This document shows positions 53,306 to 63,029 of a stretch of 64,000 nucleotides of DNA, piece by piece. The stretch spans positions 434,001 to 498,000 of the forward strand of contig JAXLQL010000003.1 of NCBI GenBank assembly GCA_046331625.1. Reading direction: 5' to 3'. The notes beneath the pieces are model-generated. The model was not told the origin of the DNA. It saw only the letters and a program-made list of their open reading frames with translations, and ran no database searches. Made by a program: the position numbers and the translations under genes. The number at the start of each line of letters is the position of its first letter. The first letter of the stretch is position 1. This DNA is from JAXLQL01 sp046331625. GTDB taxonomy: Bacteria > Acidobacteriota > Terriglobia > Bryobacterales > Bryobacteraceae.

Positions 53306-53812
53306 CTACCAGTTCCGCAGCACGAGGAACATCGTCATGATGAACACCCACATGCCGGTGAGGAAGTGCCAATAGATCCGGGAGCTTTCGAAGCGGGCCC
53401 AGCGAAAGCCGAACAGACCGCCGAGCACGTGGAGAGCATGGAGTCCGCTGAAGGTCCAGAAGAACCAGCTTCCCGGGCCCCGAGTGGAGACGATTTGGAA
53501 CCAGGCTGCGATCTGAGCTACCAGGAACGCCCAGCCGAGGCGATTTCCCCAGAGGCGGTTCCCCATGTGGAGTAGCACGCTCGAGATCACGATTAGGGTG
53601 GTGCTGACCCAGACCATGGGCGGAATCGGCACCGTGCGCCAAGCGGCCTCTTCTTCCAAGCCCCGGAGGATGAAGACCACAACGAGCGATGAGAAGAAGA
53701 CAGTGATCGAGATCAGCAGGATGAGCAGGCCAACGTACGACATCTCGGTTTCGCGCTGACGCGTCCACTCTTGTGCCGTCTGCTCGTAACGGGCTTCGTC
53801 TGGATGAGGCAT
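53306..53812 (-). CDS. Heme-copper oxidase subunit III-like protein
   Basis: 168 aa with five hydrophobic segments. FWTFSGLHALHVLGGLFGF and the terminal IYWHFLTGMWVFIMTMFLVL match cytochrome c oxidase / quinol oxidase subunit III (HxxHxxxG and the W-H-F of the last helices). Normal subunit III has seven helices; this is the short five-helix form. No subunit I or II is nearby, so it is an orphan here; the other subunits must be elsewhere. Confidence 0.85.
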   Translation of the reverse strand: MPHPDEARYEQTAQEWTRQRETEMSYVGLLILLISITVFFSSLVVVFILRGLEEEAAWRTVPIPPMVWVSTTLIVISSVLLHMGNRLWGNRLGWAFLVAQIAAWFQIVSTRGPGSWFFWTFSGLHALHVLGGLFGFRWARFESSRIYWHFLTGMWVFIMTMFLVLRNW

Positions 53813-54021
53813 CTCCTCCTATGATGCCGGTTTTCGCCCGCTGGTGTGGGGCAAAATCCTTGACGAGGCTATCCTGAATCGATGCCCCTGCTCGATCGGA
53901 TCTGTATTTTGCGGTTCCAGCGCCGTACGCTAAGCCTGAGTACGCCGAGGCTGCCGAGTCGCTCGCCCGGTATCTGGTTTCGCGGCGTATCGGCATCGTC
54001 TACGGCGGGGGCAACGTCGGA

Positions 54022-54471
54022 TTGATGGGCACGCTCGCGGACGCTGCGCTGGCTGCCGGAGGAGACGTGATCGGGGTGATTCCGAAGGCGCTGGTAGCGA
54101 AAGAAGTCTGTCACAGCGGGCTTTCTGACTTGCGCGTGGTGGAATCGATGCATGAGCGCAAAGCCCTGATGGCGGAGTTGTCCGGCGCTTTCGTCGCCTT
54201 GCCGGGAGGCTTTGGGACCTTCGAGGAATTCTGCGAGGTGCTGACCTGGACGCAGTTGGGGTTGCATCGCAAGCCCTGCGGGCTGCTGAATGTCGCGGGA
54301 TACTATGACCCGCTGTTGGCGCTGTTCGATCACGCGGTGGCCGAGCAGTTCGTCAAACCGGTCCACCGGGGGATGGTGATCGCGGAGACTCAGCCTGAGA
54401 CGATGGTGGAGCGCATCCTGGCCGTCGACGTCCCGGCGGTCGACAAGTGGATCGGTCGCCAGCAGACCTGA
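54022..54471 (+). CDS. LOG-family (TIGR00730) protein with disrupted 5' end
   Basis: 149 aa are open from a TTG at 54022, but homology begins upstream. LALPGGFGTFEEF-like FVALPGGFGTFEEFCEVLTW carries the PGGxGT nucleotide-binding motif of cytokinin-activating LOG phosphoribohydrolases. In-frame upstream codons spell YAEAAESLARYLVSRRIGIVYGGGNVG (53941-54021), also LOG-like, yet no start codon exists there. A normal ATG start at 53882 (MPLLDRICI) is in another frame, and an FCGSSA-like core (TTTTGCGGTTCCAGCGCC) in the third. At least two indels between 53907 and 53930 seem to have broken the gene. It is a pseudogene or a base-calling error. Confidence 0.75.
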   Translation: MMGTLADAALAAGGDVIGVIPKALVAKEVCHSGLSDLRVVESMHERKALMAELSGAFVALPGGFGTFEEFCEVLTWTQLGLHRKPCGLLNVAGYYDPLLALFDHAVAEQFVKPVHRGMVIAETQPETMVERILAVDVPAVDKWIGRQQT

Positions 54472-54692
54472 CCCTCTCCAGGGGAGTACCAAACCTCATT
54501 TCCGGCCCGCCGGGCTCTTCCGAATGCCGTAGGGCGGCTCACTCGAAGCGCACGTGTCCCCAGGAGCCGATTCACCCCGGAGAACCTTCAATCGGCGGAT
54601 GTTGCGGCCCATGGTCCCCTGATTTCTTCCGTTCGCCCCACTGTTTACGAATCTGGCCACTAGATTGCACCATCCTATCCCCACATACTGGT

Positions 54693-57600
54693 ATGGTGAC
54701 CACATCGAGAGCTGTCTTTCCACTTGCCGTAGCGCTGCTTGCCAACGCGGCGCTGGCGCAGATCACGGGCGATCTCAAGGGAGTCGTGATCGATCCTTCG
54801 AATAGTCCGATCACCGGCGCAAAGGTAACGTTGAAGAGCCTCGAAACCTCTGCTTCAAGAACCGCGGACACCGACGCCGAAGGGCGGTTCGCGTTCAACC
54901 TGCTACGGCTGGGGCCGTACGAAGTGAAGGCCGAGTCGCCGAACTTCCGCGCCTCGTCGACCAACGCCGAGGTGAAGGCCGGTGAGACCACCAGTTTGCG
55001 TTTCTCGCTCGAAGTGGGCCAAGTGACCGAGTCAGTTACCGTGAGCGACGCCGTGGCGCGTGTGGACGTGGAGAATGCGCAGTTGCAGACCTCGATCCTG
55101 GGCGAGAAGGTGCTCGACATCCCTTCGGGCCGCAATCCGAACTCATTCGCGGTGACGGCGCCTGGCACGGCTCCGGTGTCGGCGAACAATCCGTTTCTCG
55201 GGTCGGGCAGCTTCAATACGAACGGCGGGCGCGGCCGCGGGAACAACATCACGATCGATGGCGTTCCGGCTACCGACGTGTCGGTGACCGGAACAGGCGG
55301 CACGTTGACGCCGCTGATCTTCCAGACGATCCGCGAAGTGAAAGTGATCACCAACAACTTCAACGCCGAGTACGGCCGCAACGCGAACTCGCAGGTGATC
55401 TACTTGACCGAGAGCCCGACGAATGCGCTCCGCGGCGAACTGTGGGACTACTTCCAGAACGACAAGCTCAACTCGCGGCCGTTCTTCGATCGCACGGGCA
55501 AGACCAACATCCTGCGCTACAACGCGTATGGGTTCAAGATCGGTGGTCCGGTGCTGATCCCGAAGTTGTTCGATGGGCGCAACAAGGTGTTCTGGTACGC
55601 GGCCTATGAGGGGCAGAAACAGCGCGGGGCAGGCCAGGCTCGGATTGCGCGTGTGCCGACACCGGCTCAGTTGGCGGGAATCACCGATCCGACATCGAAG
55701 GCGCTGGCCGATGTGTACAAGCTGCCGTCGGATCCGAGCGGGCAGATCCAGACGTCAGCCCCGAACAAGCAAGACGTGTGGAAGCTGAACCTGAAGGGCG
55801 AGTTGAATCTGGGTACGCATGACCAGATCTCGGTGCGATACGCGGAAGCAGATTCGTTCGTTGCGAGCACGGGAAACACGTTCGTGGGCGGCAACCTGCT
55901 CGGGTTCGGCGCGTTCAGTAGCAATCATCCGTATCAGGCGACCGCGCAGGAGACGCACACGTTCGGTGCGTCGGCGGTGAACGAGTTCCGGTTCGGATTT
56001 CTCGAAAGCGTGGCCGGATTCCCGATCGACACGCCGTATCCACTGGGTCCGCGCGTGCGCATCACCGCGGGTGATGTGGCGAGCTTCGGCGTTTGGGAAG
56101 GCTTGCCGCAGGGCCGCTCGCAAGACAGCTATCAGTTCACTGACAACTTTTCGCTCATCCATGGAAGGCACGGCTTCAAATTCGGTGGCGAATACTACAC
56201 GCTGCTGGCCGACAGCGTCTTCGACTCATTCCAACGCCCGACGCTCGACTTCGCCAACTTCGCCGACTTTGCGGCGGGGCGGCCGAATGGGTTCAGTCAG
56301 CGCTTCGGAAATTCGGTTCGCGAGAACCGTGTCAAGAACTTCTACACCTTCTTCCAAGACGACTGGAAGGTGTCTCGCGGGTTGACGATCAATCTTGGGC
56401 TGCGGCTCGAGTGGGCCGGAGGTCCGACGGAAAAGCAGGGGTTGATCTCCAACCTGAACCTCGACAACCGGTCGGCGTTCGGCGCGGCTGGCGCCGGGCG
56501 ATTCGGATTACTCGAAGTGGGCAAGCCTTCGTTCAACAGCAACTGGAACTGGGGACCGCGGATCGGGTTCGCCTGGTCGCCAGGCGGCAACCAGAAGACG
56601 GCGATCCGAGGTGGCTACGGCATGGCGTACGATTTCGTGTTCCTCAACCCGATCACGAACCAGCGCTTCTTGCCGCCATTCATCGTGAGCGCGACGCTGA
56701 CCGGAATCCCGAGTTTCGCGGGCGACAACAGCTTCGCGCGGATCGTGGCCGGCACGGCGCAGGTCCAGGCGAATACGAAGTCGCAGGTGGGCGCGTTGAG
56801 CGCTACGACGCTCAACTTCGGCGCGATTAGCCCGGCGATCGCGCAGAATCTTCGCAATGCGCAGGCGCAGCAGTGGAGCCTCGGTGTGCAGCGGGAGATC
56901 TTCAATGGCTGGGTGGCGTCGGCGGCCTACGTGGGGACCAAGGGGACCTATCTGCCGCGCTCGCGCGATCTGAACCTGATCGCTTCACCGGTGACGCCGG
57001 CGCGTAGCCTGGAGGACGAGACGGCGCGTCTAACGGAATTCCAGACGGCGAACCAGGGGTTGAGCGGAAACTTGACGGCGTTCAGCAACCGCATCGATCC
57101 GCGGTACAACGGCATCGCTTACAACGAGAGCTCGGCGAATTCGAACTTCCACTCGGGGCAGTTCGAAGTGACGCGGCGCTTCGGCTCGTATTATCTGCGG
57201 GCCAACTACACGATCGGCAAGTCGATCGACGATAATTCCGACGTGCTCGGTGTGCTGATCAACGACAGCTCGAACCAGCAGAATCCGCTGAACAACAAAG
57301 ACAATCGCGCCGCGTCGCAATTCGACTTGCGCCAGCGCGCGGTGATCACGCATGACTGGAAGATGCCGTTCTTCAAGAACTCGTCGAGCCGGTTCGTACG
57401 GACGGTGGTGGCGGGCTGGGGATTCTCGGGTGTGACGTCGTTCCGGTCCGGATTCCCGGTGACCCTCGACGCTGGTCCGCGGCGGGGCATCAACCCGATC
57501 TCGGTACTGGGCGGGGGCGCGCAAATCCGGCCCAACGTCACCGGACCGGTGAACTTCCAGCCGAAGCCTGCCGGGTCGGCGGGTTCGCCGCAAGGTGCAT

Positions 57601-57917
57601 CGGGCGCGGCCGGATTGGCGGTCTCGAACTATGCCGCCAGCCTTGGACTCTCACAGCCGCTGCTCGGCAACTTCGGCAACATGGGGCGTAACGTGCTGCG
57701 GTTGAATGGCGAGCGGAACTTCGACTGGTCGATGCACAAGTCGTTCCGGATTTCGGAAGGGATGCAAGTGCGGTTCCTGACGGAGTTCTACAACATCTTC
57801 AACAATACGTCGTTTCAGGACGTGGATCGCAATCTGGCCAACCCCACCTTCGGACAGTACACGACGGTTGCGCAGAATCCGCGGCAAATTCAGATGGCGC
57901 TGCGGTTCCTGTTCTGA
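54693..57917 (+). CDS. Oar-like TonB-dependent receptor with carboxypeptidase regulatory domain
   Basis: About 1074 aa from the ATG at 54693 (MVTTSRAVFPLAVALLANAALAQ, signal peptide). Ig-like carboxypeptidase-regulatory domain (LKGVVIDPSNSPITGAKVTLKS) near residues 28-105, plug (LDIPSGRNPNSFAVTAPGT, NNITIDGVPATDV, NNFNAEYGRNANSQ) near 145-240, and a barrel ending in QIQMALRFLF. Same class as 8628-12116, but the sequences are only distantly alike. Substrate unknown. Downstream lies an unrelated secreted protein 40 bp away. Confidence 0.93.
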   Translation: MVTTSRAVFPLAVALLANAALAQITGDLKGVVIDPSNSPITGAKVTLKSLETSASRTADTDAEGRFAFNLLRLGPYEVKAESPNFRASSTNAEVKAGETTSLRFSLEVGQVTESVTVSDAVARVDVENAQLQTSILGEKVLDIPSGRNPNSFAVTAPGTAPVSANNPFLGSGSFNTNGGRGRGNNITIDGVPATDVSVTGTGGTLTPLIFQTIREVKVITNNFNAEYGRNANSQVIYLTESPTNALRGELWDYFQNDKLNSRPFFDRTGKTNILRYNAYGFKIGGPVLIPKLFDGRNKVFWYAAYEGQKQRGAGQARIARVPTPAQLAGITDPTSKALADVYKLPSDPSGQIQTSAPNKQDVWKLNLKGELNLGTHDQISVRYAEADSFVASTGNTFVGGNLLGFGAFSSNHPYQATAQETHTFGASAVNEFRFGFLESVAGFPIDTPYPLGPRVRITAGDVASFGVWEGLPQGRSQDSYQFTDNFSLIHGRHGFKFGGEYYTLLADSVFDSFQRPTLDFANFADFAAGRPNGFSQRFGNSVRENRVKNFYTFFQDDWKVSRGLTINLGLRLEWAGGPTEKQGLISNLNLDNRSAFGAAGAGRFGLLEVGKPSFNSNWNWGPRIGFAWSPGGNQKTAIRGGYGMAYDFVFLNPITNQRFLPPFIVSATLTGIPSFAGDNSFARIVAGTAQVQANTKSQVGALSATTLNFGAISPAIAQNLRNAQAQQWSLGVQREIFNGWVASAAYVGTKGTYLPRSRDLNLIASPVTPARSLEDETARLTEFQTANQGLSGNLTAFSNRIDPRYNGIAYNESSANSNFHSGQFEVTRRFGSYYLRANYTIGKSIDDNSDVLGVLINDSSNQQNPLNNKDNRAASQFDLRQRAVITHDWKMPFFKNSSSRFVRTVVAGWGFSGVTSFRSGFPVTLDAGPRRGINPISVLGGGAQIRPNVTGPVNFQPKPAGSAGSPQGASGAAGLAVSNYAASLGLSQPLLGNFGNMGRNVLRLNGERNFDWSMHKSFRISEGMQVRFLTEFYNIFNNTSFQDVDRNLANPTFGQYTTVAQNPRQIQMALRFLF

Positions 57918-57956
57918 TTCTGAGCGGGCTCGCGGGCGCATTACAATCAGAGCAGG

Positions 57957-58727
57957 ATGTGGCGCGGGCTTATCGCCTCGATCATGACGGCGTCGTTGTT
58001 CGGCGCTGGAGCGATCAAGTTGTACCTGACGGACGGGACCTTCCACTCGGTTCGCGAGTATGAGGTGAAGAAAGACCGCGTTCGCTACTATTCGACCGAG
58101 CGAGGCGAGTTTGAAGAGATCCCGCTCGAACTCGTGGACCTGAAGCGCACGAAGGCCGAGCAGCAGGAGATCGACGATTCACGCAAAGCCGACGCAGAGG
58201 CGAACAAGGCCGAGGACAAAGCGGTGCGCGAGATGCGGCGCGAGGCGGCGCGCGTTCCGGCCGAGGCGGGACTCTACTGGATCGACGGCGCGGAGTTGAA
58301 GCCGATCAAGGCGGCCGAATCGAAGGTTCACACGAACAAGCGGCGGTCCGTGCTCAAGGCGCTTTCGCCGATACCAATGGTGACCGGCAAGGCGACGCTC
58401 GAGTTGGACGGTGAGGCGTCGCAAAACGTGATGGCGCAGGAGCGGCCCGAGTTCTACATTCGCCTGAGTACCGATGAGCGGTTCGGGATCGTGAAGCTGA
58501 CGCCGCAGAAGGGCGTGCGGATCGTGGAACGGTGGACGATCGAACCGGTGACCAAGACGGTGCTCCAGGAGCATGATGACGTCGACATTTTCCGCTACCA
58601 ATCAGAGGATGGGCTGTACAAGATCTGGGCGCAGAAACCGATGTCGCCGGGCGAGTATGCGGTGATCCAGTACACCGAAGGCAAGCAGAACGTTCAGGTG
58701 TGGGATTTCGCAGTGAAGGCGAAGTAG
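57957..58727 (+). CDS. Conserved secreted hypothetical protein
   Basis: 256 aa with a short N-terminal hydrophobic segment (LIASIMTASLFGAGAI). IKLYLTDGTFHSVREYEVKKDRVRYYS (in parts) and EEIPLELVDLKRT form a beta-rich unit, followed by a highly charged helix (about residues 60-90) and a second beta-rich domain. The pattern is frequent in Bryobacterales but has no named function that I know. Possibly co-transcribed with the TonB receptor 40 bp upstream. Confidence 0.7.
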   Translation: MWRGLIASIMTASLFGAGAIKLYLTDGTFHSVREYEVKKDRVRYYSTERGEFEEIPLELVDLKRTKAEQQEIDDSRKADAEANKAEDKAVREMRREAARVPAEAGLYWIDGAELKPIKAAESKVHTNKRRSVLKALSPIPMVTGKATLELDGEASQNVMAQERPEFYIRLSTDERFGIVKLTPQKGVRIVERWTIEPVTKTVLQEHDDVDIFRYQSEDGLYKIWAQKPMSPGEYAVIQYTEGKQNVQVWDFAVKAK

Positions 58728-58729
58728 GC

Positions 58730-59104
58730 TCAGGGGATCTCGACTTCGATCGCGTCGCCGTCTTCGAGCGAGAATGCGTCGCGCAGGCGGATGTCCGTGG
58801 CGATCTCGATAATCTTCTTCGAGTGATGTCCAGTGCCGTGCTCGTTTTGATCTGTGCGGAGCAGGAACGCGGGGTGGCCGAAGATCCGGCACGGGACGAT
58901 GTTGACGGACACCCGTCCGCCGTACTCGGAGGCTTCGAGACGGATCGGGTTGGCGGGAAGCGAGTAGGGCTCGGGCAGTTCGATGTTGAGGGTTCCGGGG
59001 TAGAGGCGCATCCCGGTTTTCTGCTCGTAGAGATCGGCGAGTTGGGCGATCCAGTAGGCGAAGTCGCCGCGGCCGGACACGAGGCGTCCGCGGAGGAGGG
59101 GCAT
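58730..59104 (-). CDS. CTP-dependent riboflavin kinase (DUF120), archaeal type
   Basis: About 124 aa from the ATG at 59104. The sequence follows the archaeal RibK/DUF120 family closely: GRLVSGRGDFAYWI at the start, YEQKTGMRLYPGTLNIEL, EYGGRVSVNIVPCRIFGHPAF, RTDQNEHGTGHHSKKIIEIA and a terminal DGDAIEVEIP. This family uses CTP, not ATP, to make FMN in archaea. Bacteria normally use bifunctional RibF, so a DUF120 protein here is a redundant enzyme or has a new role. It has no DNA-binding domain, unlike some archaeal homologues (RbkR). Convergent with 57957-58727 (2 bp apart). Confidence 0.88.
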   Translation of the reverse strand: MPLLRGRLVSGRGDFAYWIAQLADLYEQKTGMRLYPGTLNIELPEPYSLPANPIRLEASEYGGRVSVNIVPCRIFGHPAFLLRTDQNEHGTGHHSKKIIEIATDIRLRDAFSLEDGDAIEVEIP

Positions 59105-59249
59105 GGACCTCAGGGTAACGCCTTTTCCGGACTGACCGATTCTGTTGTCGCTGCGGCACGGATGTGACTGGCCTTCACGCCGGGCTCGCTGAATTGCAGG
59201 AGGGTGCCGTGGGTTCGGCGGAGGCACGAGAGTTGCATTCCCGAACGTC

Positions 59250-60041
59250 ATGCATTTCCGGCTGCCCGTCTGTCTCCTGGTTGGAGCCTCGCTGGGTTTT
59301 GCGCAGCCTGGTTGGCGAGAGTTCGAATTGGGGCCGGCAACCACGAAAGGCCCAGCCAAATTCAGAGGTTCGATTCGGAGCGGTGCGTTGCGGGCGAGAT
59401 CGATATCTCCCAGGACGCTGATCGCGATCGCCACCGGCGTCTCTCCGGTGCGCGTGCTCGGCCCAGACTGGATCGACACGGAGCGCTATCGGATCTCGGC
59501 GGTGCTCGGCGAGGCGAAGGCGCTGCGGACCCGCTCATCGCCAAGCCCTTCCATACAGGAAGAGTTTCGACTCTTGTTCTCGAAGGAGATCGTCCGCCGG
59601 TTCCGCCTGGAGTTTCAAATGGGACGACGCGAGACGGCCGGCTTCTGGGCCAAGCACTCGCCTTCCGCGGCCACCAAGGCACGGCTCTCCAAGTCGCTGG
59701 AAGGCGCCCGATTTCAAGAGAGCGGGACGCCTGTTATCAACGTTCGCAGGACACTGGATGTGCGAGGTGCGACCATTGCCGAGTTCCTGGACTGGGTCGA
59801 GCGTTTCGGGCTGAGAGCTCCGGTAGTTGCCACCAGCGCGCTTCCGGAGGGAACGTGGGACTTTCGCATTCGCTGGACCACCGGCGATCCAGACTCACTG
59901 CTCCAAGCGATCCATGAGGCGATCGGGTGGGAGCTTTCTCCCGGTAGCGTGAGCCCTGAATACGTCGTGATCAAGCGCATTGCAAGGCCCGATCTTCGCC
60001 GCAGCGCGGCGGAGCGGCATCAAGGGCGCAACTCGAGTTGA
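59250..60041 (+). CDS. TIGR03435-like acidobacterial secreted protein
   Basis: 263 aa with a signal peptide (MHFRLPVCLLVGASLGFAQ). FELGPATTKGP, VRVLGPDWIDTERYRISAVL, LLFSKEIVRRFRLEFQMGRRE and the second RTLDVRGATIAEFLDWVE match the layout of TIGR03435, an uncharacterised family expanded in Solibacter-like genomes. The last 22 bp overlap the end of the convergent regulator gene. Function unknown. Confidence 0.8.
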   Translation: MHFRLPVCLLVGASLGFAQPGWREFELGPATTKGPAKFRGSIRSGALRARSISPRTLIAIATGVSPVRVLGPDWIDTERYRISAVLGEAKALRTRSSPSPSIQEEFRLLFSKEIVRRFRLEFQMGRRETAGFWAKHSPSAATKARLSKSLEGARFQESGTPVINVRRTLDVRGATIAEFLDWVERFGLRAPVVATSALPEGTWDFRIRWTTGDPDSLLQAIHEAIGWELSPGSVSPEYVVIKRIARPDLRRSAAERHQGRNSS

Positions 60042-62167
60042 AAGATATTGCCGCGCGACTGGAACCATTCGTAAGCCAACTGCTCCGTTCCCGGCCGCCA
60101 AGCCGGAGCTCGCACAAAGGATCCGAAGGCCGTATCTTTGGTCAACTGCTTGCGTTCTCCTGTCACGCGATCGATCCACCACAAATTCCAAACGCCCTCC
60201 CGGAACGATGCAAACGCGATGCGCCGGCTATCGGAGGCGAACGAGTGCGTCCAATTCTGGGCGGCGTCGTTGGTCAGTACCTTGAAGTCCGAGCCGCCGG
60301 TACGCATTACGGCAATCTCGGCCGATTCTCCGCGCGCGATCTGGAACGCCAGCCACTCCCCGGCGCGATCGGTGATGGCAAACCAGGCCCGCTCCCGTTC
60401 GAATGTCAACTGCCGCGGCATGGGCGCGGTGGCCGGACCGAGGCAGATGTTCATGGGCGTGGAACACGCGCACAACAGGTCTTTGGCGTTGGGCATCAAG
60501 ACCGGGTGAAAAATGCCGGCGACGTTGCGCGTGAGCAGCGTGCGGGATTTCCGCGTCACCGGATGGAAGGCGCGAAACTCGACGTTCGGGCCGTTGCCGT
60601 AGTTGTACAGCAGATCACCTGCCGGGGTCCAGGTGTTGCCGGCTTCCTTGGCGCCTGGGTCTGGCGATACGGGCACGGCTTCGCCACCGCCCGAGGCCGG
60701 CATCACCCAGATGTCGCGGTTTCGCCCTTGCGTCTCCACGGCAAAAGCCAGCCACTTGCCATCGGGCGAATAGGTGGGCACGTAGGCCCGCAACACATCC
60801 TCTTTGAAGAACGGTTTAGCCTCGCTGCTGGCGGTGTCGAGCGTCCAAAGCTGGCTCGTGTTGCGTAGCCGCGAAAACAGCATGCGAGATCCATCGGGAG
60901 CGAGCGTGAGGCCCGTGGGGATGTCTGACTGCGAGGCGAAGACACGGGCCGGCTTGGCGCCGCCCTTGGTGGGCACTGCCCAAATCGCATGCTCGCCGCG
61001 TTCGCCCGCCGCGGAAAAGTACAGCACTTCATCGCCGGGTCCAAACACCGGATCCCAGACGCGGCTGACGAAATTGCCGGGCAATCGCGGGATGTCGACT
61101 CCGGTCCGGACCAGTGGCGACAGTTGTCCGGAGGCGAGATCGAGCACGTGAATGGATGAGTCGCGGCGGAGCACGGCAAAGGCGATGCGCCGTCCGTCGC
61201 GGCTCCACGAAGGAGCCGCGTGCGAACCCAGCGGGTTGCTCCCATTCGTCACCTGGCGGAGCGCCGATCCGTCCAGAGCCACGGTCCAGATGGTGCCGGG
61301 ACTGCCGGTGTCGAAGGGCGCCAAGCTGAATGGCTCGGCGGCGGTAAACGCGATGGTCTGGCTATCGGGAGACCACGCGGGCGCCGAGCCGAACTGGCTG
61401 AGACGCCGAGGGGAACCGCCTGCGCTGGCCACGACCCAGATTCCGCGCTTTGCCGCCGAATGATACGCGATCCACCGGCCGTCGGGCGACCAGGCTGGAT
61501 GCAGGTTCTGATGCCCGTCGTCGGTCACCTGAACGGTGGCGCCCGCGCTGGCCAGCTCACGCCGGTAGATTTCAAAACGGCCGGACTTGTTGGAAGAGTA
61601 GACGAATGAGCTCCCGTCAGGGCCGAACGATGGCTTGGCGTCGACGCCCGCCGTGGTGGTCAACTGGGCCGGTTCGCTCAGACGGAAATGCGGCGGTTGG
61701 TCGAGAGGTGACCGGCGCTGGGTCCACCACCATCCGGTGGGAATCAGTATCGCCAGCGCTGCCGCCGCGCCGAAGAGCGGACGCATGGACCGCGCCGGTG
61801 CGGCAACTGCCGCCGGGGGAACGGGAGCTGACGTCTCGCGGACTTCGTTCACTGGCGCGATGAATCGATAGCCCAACGTGGGCAGCGTCTCCACAAACCG
61901 GGGCGCGCGCGGATCATCGCCCAATTCGCGGCGGAGTTGCGCGATCACGCGGGTGATGGCGTTGTCCGTCACGGCGGCGCCTTCCCACACCGCTTGCACC
62001 AGTTCTTCCTTGCCTACCACGCGCTGGCGATTGCGAATGAGGTGGAGCAGTACACGGATCGCTTTGGGCTCCAGATCGAGCCGCTCGGCGCCGCGCCGCA
62101 CCGTGAACGAGCGCGGTTCGACCACGACCGTATCAAACTCAAAACAAAGGATGTTGTCGTCCATCAC
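60020..62167 (-). CDS. CadC-like winged-helix regulator with membrane anchor and WD40-like propeller
   Basis: 715 aa. Residues 5-105 form an OmpR/CadC-type winged helix (LDLEPKAIRVLLHLIRNRQRVVGKEEL, VTDNAITRVIAQLRRELGDD, FVETLPTLGYRFI, in parts). A membrane segment (AAAALAILIPTGWWW, near 132) follows, then a periplasmic beta-propeller of PD40/TolB-like blades (PAWSPDGRWIAYHS, PSFGPDGSSFVYSS, PTYSPDGKWLAFA). This one-component membrane-bound regulator type is typical of Acidobacteria. It diverges from the aspartyl protease gene, a possible target. Confidence 0.9.
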   Translation of the reverse strand: MMDDNILCFEFDTVVVEPRSFTVRRGAERLDLEPKAIRVLLHLIRNRQRVVGKEELVQAVWEGAAVTDNAITRVIAQLRRELGDDPRAPRFVETLPTLGYRFIAPVNEVRETSAPVPPAAVAAPARSMRPLFGAAAALAILIPTGWWWTQRRSPLDQPPHFRLSEPAQLTTTAGVDAKPSFGPDGSSFVYSSNKSGRFEIYRRELASAGATVQVTDDGHQNLHPAWSPDGRWIAYHSAAKRGIWVVASAGGSPRRLSQFGSAPAWSPDSQTIAFTAAEPFSLAPFDTGSPGTIWTVALDGSALRQVTNGSNPLGSHAAPSWSRDGRRIAFAVLRRDSSIHVLDLASGQLSPLVRTGVDIPRLPGNFVSRVWDPVFGPGDEVLYFSAAGERGEHAIWAVPTKGGAKPARVFASQSDIPTGLTLAPDGSRMLFSRLRNTSQLWTLDTASSEAKPFFKEDVLRAYVPTYSPDGKWLAFAVETQGRNRDIWVMPASGGGEAVPVSPDPGAKEAGNTWTPAGDLLYNYGNGPNVEFRAFHPVTRKSRTLLTRNVAGIFHPVLMPNAKDLLCACSTPMNICLGPATAPMPRQLTFERERAWFAITDRAGEWLAFQIARGESAEIAVMRTGGSDFKVLTNDAAQNWTHSFASDSRRIAFASFREGVWNLWWIDRVTGERKQLTKDTAFGSFVRAPAWRPGTEQLAYEWFQSRGNIFQLELRP

Positions 62168-62245
62168 AGAATCATCATGGCGGCAAAACCAGCAAAATCA
62201 CATCTCCGTCGCGACTCCTCGGGCGGCTTCCCCTAGTGTGGCCAC

Positions 62246-63025
62246 ATGAAGGCCGTTTCCCTGCTTTTCTGGACCGTGATCGGCGTCGTGGGCGCCCGCT
62301 CGGAGGCGACGCTGCCCGCCGTGCGCGTGCTGGACTCCATGATGCTCACTCAAGTCTACCTGAACGGATCCGGGCCCTTCCGGATGATGTTGGATACGGG
62401 AGCGGAGGCGAGCCTGTTACGGCCGGCAGTGGCAGCTCGCATCGGGGCGCGCGCGCAGTACCAGGTGGAGCAGGTGACGGCTGCGGGGTCGTCGACGGTG
62501 GCAGCCGGGCTGGTGACGGTGCGCGTGGGAGTGGCAGAGGACGCCGGCGTGGAGATGCTCTACGCGCCGCCGGTGCTCCGGGACGCCGATGGCGTGCTGG
62601 GTCAAAGCTGGCTGCGGCGGCACAGCTATCTGCTCGATTTCCGGAAGCGCCGCGTGATCCTGGACGGGCAGCCTCCCGCCGAGGGGCTGCGCGTGCCGTT
62701 GCGCGAGTCGGACGGGCGTCCGTGCATCGCGGCGCAGGTGGACGGCGAGGCTCGGGAGTTGATCCTCGATTCAGGCGCCTCGGCGCTGGTGCTGTTCGGC
62801 GGGCGAGGCCGCTTTGCGCAACGGGCGCGCATGGTTACCAACAACGGCTCCATCGATGCGGGCGTGGGCAGGGCGGTGGTCGCGATCGGAGCAGGGGGCT
62901 TTCGCCGGGAAGTGACGGCGGCGGAGATACCGGGAGAGGCCGTGCAAGGATTGCTGCCGGCCTCGGCGTTCCAGTGGATTTACATCGCGGGCGACCGCCG
63001 AGTGGCGGTCCTGGCTACGCGGTAG
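62246..63025 (+). CDS. Secreted retropepsin-like aspartyl protease
   Basis: 259 aa with a signal peptide. Two catalytic motifs, MMLDTGAEASL (near residue 50) and LILDSGASAL (near 174), each in a similar half, show a two-lobed pepsin-like arrangement made of two retropepsin-type units. GVLGQSWLRRHSYLLDF after the first lobe is the usual Gly-x-x-x-L-x-x-x-x-x-x-D strand. Start ATG at 62246. Diverges from the winged-helix regulator (78 bp). Confidence 0.85.
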   Translation: MKAVSLLFWTVIGVVGARSEATLPAVRVLDSMMLTQVYLNGSGPFRMMLDTGAEASLLRPAVAARIGARAQYQVEQVTAAGSSTVAAGLVTVRVGVAEDAGVEMLYAPPVLRDADGVLGQSWLRRHSYLLDFRKRRVILDGQPPAEGLRVPLRESDGRPCIAAQVDGEARELILDSGASALVLFGGRGRFAQRARMVTNNGSIDAGVGRAVVAIGAGGFRREVTAAEIPGEAVQGLLPASAFQWIYIAGDRRVAVLATR

Positions 63026-63029
63026 CCAC

